The notes under the pieces: generated by a model | The model's input: the letters and a program-made list of their open reading frames with translations, nothing else | The model's database searches: none | Told to the model about the DNA's origin: nothing | Shown: positions 39,085 through 47,367 of the stretch, piece by piece | Layout: the number at the start of each line of letters is the position of its first letter | Position numbering within the stretch: the stretch's first letter is position 1 | Position numbers and translations under genes: made by a program | Assembly (NCBI RefSeq): GCF_028767125.1 | Contig: NZ_JAKCWP010000002.1 | Coordinates: 372,001 to 436,000, forward strand | Source: Chelativorans sp. YIM 93263 | Lineage (GTDB): Bacteria > Pseudomonadota > Alphaproteobacteria > Rhizobiales > Rhizobiaceae | Length of the DNA stretch: 64,000 bases | Direction of reading: 5' to 3'

Positions 39085-42000
39085 CACGGTCCATTCTCGC
39101 CCTGTTTGCTTTCCTGCTCTGCCTGCCTGCGTTCGCGCAGGATACAGACACGACGGCTGAGGAGGAACGGTCGCTGTTCACCTCCTTTCTGGAGGACCAG
39201 CTTTCGACGCCGAACCGACAGATCCGCATTAGCGGCATTCAGGGCGCCCTTTCCTCCGAAGCCATTATCGCCGAAATCACCATTGCGGATCGAGAAGGCG
39301 TCTGGCTGCGTATTTCCAATGCAGTGATCGACTGGAGCCGCTCCACGCTCCTGCTTCGGCAGCGCCTGGAAATTCAGCACCTCGGCGCCGAATCGATCCA
39401 AGTTATCCGGCGCCCCCTTCCCAGCGAGGGTTTGCCCTCGCCCGAAGCACGCTCGTTCACCGTCCCTGAACTGCCGATCGCGATAAACCTGGAAAGTCTG
39501 CAGGTACCGCAGGTTTCCTTCGGAGAGGAAGTCTTCGGATTGGAATCGATGCTCTCCATCGAGGGCCGGCTGCGACTGGAATCGGGCTCGCTCGATACGG
39601 CAATGGAAATCGAGCGGCTGGACGGCCCCGGTGGGCAACTTTCCTTACAGGCCGAATACAGCAATGAATCCGAGGAAATGGACGTCGATCTGGCGCTATC
39701 GGAGCCGGAAAACGGAGTCTTGGCAAACGTCCTCAACATCGAGGGGCACCCGCCATTGTCCCTCACACTCAACGGTTCCGGGCCGATAGACCAGCTCGAT
39801 CTCGCGCTGGCGTTGACCGTCGCAGATCAACCCGCGGTTACGGGAACGGCCCGGTTTCGCCAGACATCGGACGGGCTGGGCTTCAGAGCAGATATTGAAG
39901 GCTCCGTCGAACGGCTGCTTCCGTCAACCCTGCGCGGCTTTTTTGGCGATCAGACAACGCTCCAAGCGTCCGGTGTCGCCAAGAACAGCGGTGGAATGCG
40001 CCTGGACGAACTGACACTTACCAGCGCCTCGCTGCAACTCGAGGCCACAGCCGATACCGCCAGCGACGGTTTCCCAACCAGCTTTTCGCTCAACGCAAGT
40101 ATCGCCGACCCGGACGGCGAACGGGTCGTGCTACCCGTCCGGGGCGGCACCACCGCTGTGCAGTCCGCGCACCTGACCGTGGACTATGGCGATGCAAGCG
40201 GAGAATGGGAAGCAAACCTGGACGTCACCGATCTGCAGACCGATACGATTACGGCGGATAAAGCAACCCTTGTGCTGACGGGCGAGGCCAGCAATCTCGC
40301 GCAACCGGATGCGCGCAGCCTCACTTTCGATGCCGAAGGCGGGCTGGACGGTATAATCGCAGTGCGCGCCGATATCGCCGATGCACTCGGCAGCTCCATT
40401 CTCCTCCAGGCCAGTGGCTCGTGGAGCGCAGGCGAGCCCCTCACCATTGCCAGCGCCGAATTGGCCGGTCACGCCCTGACTGTCTCCCTTGACGGAACGG
40501 TTTCAGACCTCGCGTTCCAGGGTGACATCAGCATTGAGACGGAGAGCATCGCACCGTTCTCAGGCCTCGCCGAGCGCGAGCTTGAGGGTGGCCTTAATCT
40601 TTCCGCAAACGGCGCAGTACGCCCCATCAGCGGCGCATTCGACCTGACGTTGGATGGTACGGCGGATTCGCTTCGCATAGGCATCCCGACCGCCGACGCG
40701 CTACTTGTCGGTGAAACACAGATTGGCGGACGACTGGCCCGCGGCGAACAAGGGCTGTCCGCCGATGATTTCAGGATCGCCAACGAGCAGGTGGAACTCA
40801 CCGCCAACGGAGCCATCGCAAGCGACAACGCAAATTTCCGTTTCGACGCAGCTCTTTCCGATCTGGCACTTGTCACCGACCGGGCCCAGGGCCGGCTGAC
40901 TGTCAACGGTAGTGCAACCGGCACTGACGGCATCCTCGACCTCACATTCGCGGCGGAGGTTCCGGACGGGCGCCTCCTCGATAGATCATTGAGCGCGGCC
41001 AGCCTTCGGTTCGACGGCACACTGCAGAACCGGATCCTGGCCGGCGACCTGAACGGCAATGCCTTGCTCGACGGTGTTAACGCACAGCTTCAAGCAAACG
41101 TATCGGCAGCCGAGGACCGACGGCAGTTGAACGACCTTACCTTCTCGACCGAGGGGGCGCGGCTGACCGGCGATCTGATGCAGGACGGAGACGGACTGCT
41201 GACCGGTGATCTCGTGCTGAACGCCACGGATATCTCGACCGCAGCCGCCCTGTTCCTGGAAGAGGCCGAAGGCGCGGTGGATGCGGAGCTTTCCCTCCAA
41301 CCGCGAAACGACGAGCAGCACGTTGCCCTGGCCGCCAATTTGCGCAACGTCGTGAGCGAGCGCTTTTCGGTCAATGCGGCCGATATACAGGCAGATATCG
41401 ACAACCTTTTCGGCGTTCCGGAAATTGAGGGAACGATCGACGCAAACGGGCTCTCGGCGGCCGGCATAGACGTGGCGGAGATGAACGCCACCGCCGAAAC
41501 CCGCGGCCAAACGACCGAGTTCTCGGCTAACGCTGTTCTTACCAATGGGACCGACATATCCGCCAGCGGTTCTCTCACCCCGCAGGATGGTGGCTATACG
41601 ATCTCGCTGGAGCAAGCGGAACTGGAGCAGCAAGGCGCATCGGCCAGCCTCGCACGCCCGGTAAGCTTGAGCGTTCAGGGGCGGACGATCAGGTTTGATC
41701 CCGTTGAACTGGACGTCGCTGGCGGCCAGATCACAGCTCAGGGCGAGATAAGCGCTACGTACGACGTAGCAGTGACGATCAACAGCGTTCCGCTTTCCCT
41801 CGCGAACACGGTTCGTCCCGATCTTGAAATGGGGGGGACGATTAGCGGCAACGCCACGATCTCGGGCCCCCGCTCTCAGCCTCAGGTGAATTTTGACCTG
41901 ACCGGCCGCGCGATTACCGCCGACGTGTTGGCACAGGCCGGTCTCCAGTCGCTCGACATTGACGCGAACGGCAACACCGTAGGCCAAACGCTCAACGTCA

Positions 42001-43688
42001 ATGCGCGCGCGACCAGCCCTGGCGGATTGAACGTCGTCATCGAGGGCGCGGTCCCCCTCGATAACGGGAACATGGCGCTCGACATAACGCTGCAAGCCTT
42101 TCCGATCTCATTGCTGAACGCGCGCATTCCCGGACAGGACCTCGGCGGAACACTGACCGGCTCGGCTCGCGTGGTGGGCACATTGGATAACCCGGCCGCA
42201 AATTTCACTCTCCAGGCAGAAAACTTCACGGCAGCCCCTCTTGCGACCTTCGGCGCAACCCCGCTCGCCATCTCTGCCTCCGGGCGCTACGCGGAAGGAG
42301 CGGTCGCGCTTGAAAGCCTGAGCGCAAGCGGGCCGGCGGGCCTTTCCGTCTCCGCCAGCGGCAGAGTACCCCTGACGGGAAGCGGGTTGGCGGTAAACGC
42401 GAGCGGCACCGTTCCGCTGCCCCTGGCCAACCGCCTCCTGGCCGAACGGGGTGCACAGCTCACGGGGACGATTACCGCCGACTTGAACGTAGCCGGCAGC
42501 CTTGCAAATCCCGTCATAACCGGATCCTTCTCGACCGCGAATGCCGCGGCGGTCGATCCGATGACAAATATGCGCCTGACGAACATTCAACTCGTCGCCG
42601 CTCTCCAGCAGGAGACCCTTACCATAAGCTCCGCCTCAGCCGCGTTCGCGGCGGGGGGAACCGTTTCGATCGCCGGCTCGATCTCCACCAATGCCGCAGC
42701 GGGATTTCCCGCCAATCTCACGATCAATCTCAATCAGGCCCGTTACGTCGACCAGGATCTCGTCACGGCAACATTGAACGGCTCGATGTCGCTCCAGGGT
42801 CCGCTCACGCGCGATCCTCTTCTCTCAGGCAATCTGACCGTTGATAATGCGGAAATCGCGGTGCCCGAGCATTTTGGGGGAGGCGCGGCAGAACTGGAGG
42901 TCGAACACATCGCCCCGCCGCCCGCCGTCCAGCAGACCCTCCGGCGGGCGCGAGCCGATGACGGCACGCCCATGCCGAGTGATCGGCCCAGTGTCCTTCG
43001 GCTGAATCTGAACATCAATGCCCCGGCACGCATCTTCGTGCGTGGACGCGGCCTTGATGCAGAGCTCGGCGGATCCATTCAACTGACCGGCCCAATAACC
43101 TCGGTGCAGCCGGTGGGCGGGTTCCGGCTCATACGCGGCCGTTTCGATATCCTCACGCAGCGGCTGACCTTCGATGAAGGCACGGTGACATTGCTGGGCG
43201 ACCTCGATCCCGTGCTGAACTTTGTCGCCCGTTCCGCGGGAACGGATATCACCGTCTTCGTCACGGTGTCCGGACCGGTCTCGGACCTCGACATTACATT
43301 TTCCTCGCAGCCGGAGCTTCCCGAAGACGAGGTCCTGGCGCGCCTCATCTTCAATCGTGGCATCGATGAACTCTCCCCGCTTCAGCTCGCCCAACTCGCC
43401 GCCGCTGCAGCGGAATTGGCCGGCGGCGGCGGTAACTCGCTCCTTGGCGCGCTGCGCGAAGCGACCGGGTTGGAAGACATCGACATCATTACGGATGCGG
43501 AAGGCAACCCTGCCCTGCGCGTCGGCAACTATATTCAGGAGAATGTTTACGTGGGCGTGGAAACCGGCACCGGCGGCACCACGCGCGCAACGATCAATCT
43601 CGATATCACCGAGGACCTTCGCGCGCGTGGCTCTGTCGGCTCGGACGGAGACTCAAGTCTCGGTATATTCTACGAAAGAGACTATTGA
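39081..43688 (+). CDS. tamB: TamB, translocation and assembly module inner-membrane subunit
   Basis: TamB spans the periplasm and works with TamA; current models give it a role in lipid transport between membranes. The 1535-residue protein starts with a signal/anchor (ILALFAFLLCLPAFA, about 4-18), then a long series of beta-rich repeats, and ends with the conserved DUF490/TamB C-terminal domain (about 1190-1535). The TTG start at 39081 overlaps the tamA TGA as TTGA, so the pair is translationally coupled. The length is in the usual range for alphaproteobacteria. Confidence 0.92.
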   Translation: MTRSILALFAFLLCLPAFAQDTDTTAEEERSLFTSFLEDQLSTPNRQIRISGIQGALSSEAIIAEITIADREGVWLRISNAVIDWSRSTLLLRQRLEIQHLGAESIQVIRRPLPSEGLPSPEARSFTVPELPIAINLESLQVPQVSFGEEVFGLESMLSIEGRLRLESGSLDTAMEIERLDGPGGQLSLQAEYSNESEEMDVDLALSEPENGVLANVLNIEGHPPLSLTLNGSGPIDQLDLALALTVADQPAVTGTARFRQTSDGLGFRADIEGSVERLLPSTLRGFFGDQTTLQASGVAKNSGGMRLDELTLTSASLQLEATADTASDGFPTSFSLNASIADPDGERVVLPVRGGTTAVQSAHLTVDYGDASGEWEANLDVTDLQTDTITADKATLVLTGEASNLAQPDARSLTFDAEGGLDGIIAVRADIADALGSSILLQASGSWSAGEPLTIASAELAGHALTVSLDGTVSDLAFQGDISIETESIAPFSGLAERELEGGLNLSANGAVRPISGAFDLTLDGTADSLRIGIPTADALLVGETQIGGRLARGEQGLSADDFRIANEQVELTANGAIASDNANFRFDAALSDLALVTDRAQGRLTVNGSATGTDGILDLTFAAEVPDGRLLDRSLSAASLRFDGTLQNRILAGDLNGNALLDGVNAQLQANVSAAEDRRQLNDLTFSTEGARLTGDLMQDGDGLLTGDLVLNATDISTAAALFLEEAEGAVDAELSLQPRNDEQHVALAANLRNVVSERFSVNAADIQADIDNLFGVPEIEGTIDANGLSAAGIDVAEMNATAETRGQTTEFSANAVLTNGTDISASGSLTPQDGGYTISLEQAELEQQGASASLARPVSLSVQGRTIRFDPVELDVAGGQITAQGEISATYDVAVTINSVPLSLANTVRPDLEMGGTISGNATISGPRSQPQVNFDLTGRAITADVLAQAGLQSLDIDANGNTVGQTLNVNARATSPGGLNVVIEGAVPLDNGNMALDITLQAFPISLLNARIPGQDLGGTLTGSARVVGTLDNPAANFTLQAENFTAAPLATFGATPLAISASGRYAEGAVALESLSASGPAGLSVSASGRVPLTGSGLAVNASGTVPLPLANRLLAERGAQLTGTITADLNVAGSLANPVITGSFSTANAAAVDPMTNMRLTNIQLVAALQQETLTISSASAAFAAGGTVSIAGSISTNAAAGFPANLTINLNQARYVDQDLVTATLNGSMSLQGPLTRDPLLSGNLTVDNAEIAVPEHFGGGAAELEVEHIAPPPAVQQTLRRARADDGTPMPSDRPSVLRLNLNINAPARIFVRGRGLDAELGGSIQLTGPITSVQPVGGFRLIRGRFDILTQRLTFDEGTVTLLGDLDPVLNFVARSAGTDITVFVTVSGPVSDLDITFSSQPELPEDEVLARLIFNRGIDELSPLQLAQLAAAAAELAGGGGNSLLGALREATGLEDIDIITDAEGNPALRVGNYIQENVYVGVETGTGGTTRATINLDITEDLRARGSVGSDGDSSLGIFYERDY

Positions 43689-43711
43689 CCCCGTCCGTAT
43701 AAGGACCGCTG

Positions 43712-44629
43712 CTATTCGGCCTGCGTCTGGTTCCAGTACGAATCGATTTCCTCAGGATTGAGCGACCCGGTCTGCTGCTGATCCATCAGCCCGCCATCCG
43801 GGAGCTGCGGCGCCTGTTCCATCATCGCCTCATCCACCGGCAGGACGAACGCGTTCATGCCCGCGGTGACCCGCAGACGCTCCCACGGCACAACGACATC
43901 ATCCGTGTTGATGCCCAGAAAGCCGCCATGCCCAACCACGACATATCGAATCTCGCCGGTCTGGGGATCGAGCATCACATCTTCGATACTGCCGAGGTTG
44001 TTATCCTCGGCGTTCCGGATATCGGTTCCGATAACATCCTCGACACGGAAACTACCTTCCAACTCAGTAACCGGCTGGGACCCGGTAATTGCCGCCTGCC
44101 GCCAAGTCGTCACCTCTTGTGGGTCGACTCCGAGTTCCTGCAGTTCGCTTACATACTGTTCATATCGCTGCTGGGTCGCGTCGGCGACTGTCTGACAGGC
44201 TTCCTCGTTGTCGTTTTGCGCGAGAACGTACCCCGCGCGGTAGAGGACGCCGATTTCGAACTGCGGCCGCTGCTCCCAGGTCACGCCGCCCCACGGTGCT
44301 CCTCCAGGGACGTCCTGCGTCGTGTCCTGGCCTTCAGGCTGCACCTCGAGTTCGCCGGTCATTTGCTCCGGCTGCGCATCCACGGGCGCCGTGCTGCGTG
44401 CAGCTGAAGGCGACATGACTCCTACCGTTCCATACCCGCGATAGCCTGAGAGCCAATAACCGTCATCTTGCATGGATTGGGCCAATTGCTGAAGTTGCTC
44501 CATGCACTGGGACGTTTCTCCCGTCTGTGCGTCGGCCTGGCTTTCCTCGTTCTCCTGTTGCGCGGACGCCGGCAGGACAACAGCTATGACCGAGGCAACG
44601 CTCAGCGCGGCTTTCAGATAGTGTTTCAC
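43712..44629 (-). CDS. Exported PRC-barrel domain protein
   Basis: This 305-residue protein has a clear signal peptide (cleavage near ASA at 21-23), a Gln/Glu-rich mature start, a middle region with two cysteines, and a PRC-barrel domain at about 189-250 (VEDVIGTDI, LGSIEDVMLDP, YVVVGHGGFLG, VVPWERL). PRC-barrels are usually cytoplasmic adaptors, so an exported member is notable, although such proteins are frequent in Rhizobiales. The function is unknown. It converges on tamB with a 23-nt gap. The RNA structure at 44701-44775 lies upstream on the same strand. Confidence 0.83.
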   Translation of the reverse strand: MKHYLKAALSVASVIAVVLPASAQQENEESQADAQTGETSQCMEQLQQLAQSMQDDGYWLSGYRGYGTVGVMSPSAARSTAPVDAQPEQMTGELEVQPEGQDTTQDVPGGAPWGGVTWEQRPQFEIGVLYRAGYVLAQNDNEEACQTVADATQQRYEQYVSELQELGVDPQEVTTWRQAAITGSQPVTELEGSFRVEDVIGTDIRNAEDNNLGSIEDVMLDPQTGEIRYVVVGHGGFLGINTDDVVVPWERLRVTAGMNAFVLPVDEAMMEQAPQLPDGGLMDQQQTGSLNPEEIDSYWNQTQAE

Positions 44630-44700
44630 GGTTTGGCACCTCCGTCAGACAAGTGAATTGGTATTATCCCCAACCTCTCCCGAGGCTAATTGTTCGCCCC

Positions 44701-44775
44701 AAAAAAAATGCCGGCGCAAGCGCCGGCAAACGACACGCAGTTGTGGGGTTGGGGGGCGGGGGGAGTGCGTGTCGT
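44701..44775 (-). ncRNA. Candidate small RNA 3' half or attenuator with C-rich loop
   Basis: On the minus strand there is first a perfect 10-bp stem (44775-44766 with 44739-44730) enclosing a 26-base loop with at least 17 cytosines, including CTCCCCCC. One base later comes an 8-bp GC stem with a CTTG loop (44728-44709), followed by eight T residues (44708-44701). This is a textbook intrinsic terminator behind a C-rich hairpin, the layout of several alphaproteobacterial small RNAs that pair with Shine-Dalgarno sequences. The 5' end is not defined. It lies 72 nt upstream of the PRC-barrel gene, so it could instead be a leader attenuator. Confidence 0.55.
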
Positions 44776-44849
44776 CATTCACCCAATGCGCCAGCCGAAC
44801 AAAGGTTCCCGAAAAAAGATCGAAAAAATTTGCCCGGTCCGAACCACCT

Positions 44850-44874
44850 GGAACAGCTCGCCCAACCGTGCGTT
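44850..44874 (+). promoter_or_regulatory. Consensus sigma-EcfG general-stress promoter
   Basis: GGAAC (44850-44854) and CGTT (44871-44874) with exactly 16 bases between match the alphaproteobacterial EcfG consensus. The predicted start point near 44881 leaves a leader of about 33 nt before the ATG at 44914. Confidence 0.65.
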
Positions 44875-44913
44875 TTCCTTCAATTCCGATCTTACCAAGC
44901 GGGGCCAGATGGA

Positions 44914-45249
44914 ATGAGAATTTACAGACTGATACCAGATGCGGCGGAAACCGATCCGAACTGGGATCTTGCATCCCCAGCCGGCGAGGTGGTCGTCCGG
45001 GCGCGCTCGGTCGCCGACGCGCGGATTGTCGCCGCAGAAGCTGAAATCGATTTTCTGGACATCCCAGCCAAGCCCGGTGACGGCGTCTCCACCAGCTTCG
45101 CCAGCGCATTTCGGGACGACAAGCTCTATCGTGTCGTGGAAGACAATAGCGGCGACTTTCCACAGGAAGGCCCGCGCAGCGTCTTGAAGGGGCTTGAGCG
45201 CCCCGACAAGCTGACACATGCTGGCCCGAAGGACGACCCACAGCTATGA
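44914..45249 (+). CDS. Hypothetical protein, predicted general-stress gene (111 aa)
   Basis: This soluble 111-residue protein of unknown function begins MRIYRLIPDA. It has a mixed alpha/beta core (EVVVRARSVADARIVAAEAE, about 31-50) and a polar C-terminus. No signal peptide, membrane segment or known motif is visible. The open frame reaches back to 44653, but that part is low-complexity and covers the G-rich inverted repeat, so the ATG at 44914 is preferred. A consensus EcfG promoter fits this start. Its end overlaps the end of the next, opposite gene by six bases. Confidence 0.75.
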   Translation: MRIYRLIPDAAETDPNWDLASPAGEVVVRARSVADARIVAAEAEIDFLDIPAKPGDGVSTSFASAFRDDKLYRVVEDNSGDFPQEGPRSVLKGLERPDKLTHAGPKDDPQL

Positions 45250-45480
45250 GGCGCGATCCCTGACCTGCCCCACGCCTTCCTCCCCGGCACAATGTGCGCA
45301 GCAGAAGATGACGCCGTCCTTCTCCACCCCGTGGCCTATGACGCGGCACCCGCAATGAGCACAGTTGGGCGCTAGAGCATGGATTGCGCATTCGAAACTG
45401 TCGAACACATGTGCCTCCCCGCCCATTTCAACACGGAAGGCCTTGTCATATTCGTTCCCGCAAACCTCACATCGTGCCAT
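45244..45480 (-). CDS. Small Cys-rich zinc-ribbon-like protein (78 aa)
   Basis: The 78-residue product has nine cysteines in paired clusters: CxxC at 4-7, C31, CxxCxC at 40-45, CC at 60-61 and C64, plus histidines. It probably binds one or two zinc ions in a zinc-ribbon or TRASH-like fold. The target is unknown. I chose the ATG at 45480 with GAGGAGA upstream; the frame opens at 45648 but that leader is not credible. A near-consensus EcfG promoter lies at 45514-45539. Confidence 0.77.
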   Translation of the reverse strand: MARCEVCGNEYDKAFRVEMGGEAHVFDSFECAIHALAPNCAHCGCRVIGHGVEKDGVIFCCAHCAGEEGVGQVRDRAS

Positions 45481-45513
45481 TGTCGGTCTCCTCAGCTTAG
45501 AATACTTGGGTCC

Positions 45514-45539
45514 AACAATGCCGGAACCGCTGATGTTCC
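45514..45539 (-). promoter_or_regulatory. EcfG-like promoter with one mismatch
   Basis: On the minus strand GGAAC (45539-45535), 17 bases, then TGTT (45517-45514). This differs from the consensus at the first base of CGTT. It would start transcription about 27 nt before the Cys-rich gene. The -35 element is also one arm of a perfect CGGAAC/GTTCCG inverted repeat. Confidence 0.3.
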
Positions 45540-45673
45540 GCCCGCTAGCGGGAAAGGCAACTTGCGATACGCTACCAAAACGCATCCTGAAGCCCATAGA
45601 GGCACGAGACGACGTTATGAGCGCGGCACGCTCTCGTCTTGTCCGCACACTTCTATCTAAGTCTTTGAAAATT

Positions 45674-45749
<76 letters not shown>

Positions 45750-45911
45750 ATCCGGACTGGCTTCCGGGCAAAGCACTGAGCTGCGCCGACGGCCACCGAT
45801 TAACGGGACGGCCATTAGCGTGTTCAGCCGTGCCGCGCAAGCCCGTTTGCCGCTTTTAGCATGCAGAAGTTATGCATTTCGGGCGCTATATGGTCCCCAC
45901 CTTTGCCGATT

Positions 45912-46826
45912 TCAAAGAAAAAGCGTGCCTTCGGCAACTTTGACGGCCGATCCACCGATACGCGCGGCCTCGATCGCGCCTCCCGAAACATCGATTTCCA
46001 GGCGGATACGCGATGGCCTGCCCATCTCGATGCCCTGTTCAAGCCAGAACTGGCTCGCACCATCAAGGGGCTCGTCATATTCCATCACAGCGCCTGCAAA
46101 GGCAGCGGCCGCTGATCCCGTTGCCGCGTCTTCGGGTATACCCGCTCGCGGCGCAAACATGCGCACATGGAAGGCGCAATCGTGATTGACCGTCTCGCGA
46201 CAATAGACGTAAGGGTCCCCGCCGCCGCCTTCCTGTGGTGCAAACTCTTCCCACATCGCGGCATCCAGCCGAACGCGCTCCGCGGTCCGCAGATCGGCCA
46301 CCGGCACACAGACGTAAGGCACGCCGGAGGTCCAGGCGCTGATCACGTGATTTTCAAAACCGATCTCGTGATGCGAAAGACCCAAGGCGGCGGCAACAAC
46401 TTCGGATGGCGCGTCGAAATCGACCCGCTCGGACAGGCGCGGCAGATCGAACTCTGCGAAAGCCGTGCCCTGCCCGATCGTAACCGCACAGCGAACCGGC
46501 CCGACATTTTCCTCCAGAACGACGATCGACATGCGCTCTTTGGAACCGAGCGTGTCCACCTGCTGTGAGAGAGCGACCGCTGTGCCAACCGTCGGGTGAC
46601 CCGCGAATGGCAATTCGCTACGCGGTGTAAAGATACGAACGCGGGCTGTATGGATGGGGTTGTCCGGCGGAAGAATGAAAGCGGTTTCGGAGAGATTGAA
46701 CTCGCCGGCAATCGCTTGCATCTCGGCGTCACTCAGCCCTTCGGCGTCGAGCACCACGGCCAGCGGGTTCCCCGCCAGCGCACTCTGGGCGAACACATCA
46801 TAGATCAAATAGCGGCGAGCGGCCAC
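45912..46826 (-). CDS. PhzF family isomerase/epimerase-like protein
   Basis: This 304-residue protein has the two-domain diaminopimelate-epimerase-like fold of the PhzF family. The catalytic glutamate is Glu47 in LSETAF, and the conserved FAGHPTVGTA follows at about 74-83, with a second Gly-rich motif (DAATGSAAAAFA) in the C-terminal half. No phenazine genes are near, so a housekeeping or detoxification isomerase is more likely than phenazine synthesis; the substrate is unknown. Confidence 0.9.
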   Translation of the reverse strand: MAARRYLIYDVFAQSALAGNPLAVVLDAEGLSDAEMQAIAGEFNLSETAFILPPDNPIHTARVRIFTPRSELPFAGHPTVGTAVALSQQVDTLGSKERMSIVVLEENVGPVRCAVTIGQGTAFAEFDLPRLSERVDFDAPSEVVAAALGLSHHEIGFENHVISAWTSGVPYVCVPVADLRTAERVRLDAAMWEEFAPQEGGGGDPYVYCRETVNHDCAFHVRMFAPRAGIPEDAATGSAAAAFAGAVMEYDEPLDGASQFWLEQGIEMGRPSRIRLEIDVSGGAIEAARIGGSAVKVAEGTLFL

Positions 46827-46925
46827 GGAACCCTCCTTTACCGGCGCGCCAATGATTCCTTCCGGGCTTTTTCTTCCTCGGGACGCAAGTCGCCGTCACC
46901 GCCTTCCCTACGGGGCGGGCAAAGC

Positions 46926-46957
46926 ATGACAGGCGGGTGTCACTCCCCGCCTGTCAT
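46926..46957 (-). terminator. Strong hairpin downstream of small ORF
   Basis: A perfect 12-bp stem (46926-46937 with 46946-46957) encloses an 8-base loop. It is 33 nt past the stop of the 42-aa ORF on the minus strand. Only GCTTT follows, so termination may be weak. On the plus strand TAAAA follows. Confidence 0.5.
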
Positions 46958-46989
46958 TAAAAGTCATTCGATGTGGTGGTCAGATTTGG

Positions 46990-47118
46990 TTAGTTTGCCG
47001 CCATTAACGCAGCAGCTTCACCACCTGTGAAAAGCCATGCAAGCAGAATGATACAAGCCAGGCCAACCGCTGCTTTGGCCATGACGCCCCAGCAGGATTT
47101 CTGAACGCTTTCGTCCAT
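46990..47118 (-). CDS. Small membrane protein (42 aa)
   Basis: This 42-residue frame runs from ATG 47118 to TAA 46990. It encodes a polar start (MDESVQKSCWG), one hydrophobic helix (about 15-30, AAVGLACIILLAWLF) and a short Ala-rich tail. It is too short for standard gene finding, but the single membrane helix, a clean start and a strong hairpin after the stop support it. The ribosome binding site is weak. Its function is unknown; such single-span proteins often bind larger membrane complexes. Confidence 0.5.
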   Translation of the reverse strand: MDESVQKSCWGVMAKAAVGLACIILLAWLFTGGEAAALMAAN

Positions 47119-47367
47119 CGATTGCTCATTCTTTCACTGGTTATCGCGCCGATCCAACGTCCCCGATCAACGCATTAACGCCGCAATACTGCGCCCGGCA
47201 CGCGGTTGCAAGCCCAAAAGGGGCAGTATGAAGGCGCAAACCGCCCAGCGCCGCGCGTAGATAGGCATAATACTAGAGGATTCAATGCTTTGCAGGCTGC
47301 TTAACCGCAAGAATTTTTCAACACTTTTGGCGAAATCGTGGCTCATGCTTGTGAAAAGAACGCGCGC
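47119..47367. other. Intergenic region before YdcF end
   Basis: No gene is supported in this stretch. It contains scattered TTAAC half-sites and AT-rich sequence near 47315-47330 but no clear CtrA site, hairpin or reading frame. A promoter for the 42-aa ORF must lie at its left part. Confidence 0.35.

Noticed and set aside
39081-43688. Long minus-strand frames opposite tamB
   Set aside because: They are shadows of the biased codon use of tamB; they lack starts with ribosome binding sites and recognisable domains.
45912-46826. PhzF gene as part of a phenazine cluster
   Set aside because: No phzA-E or related genes are nearby; the family is widespread with other functions.
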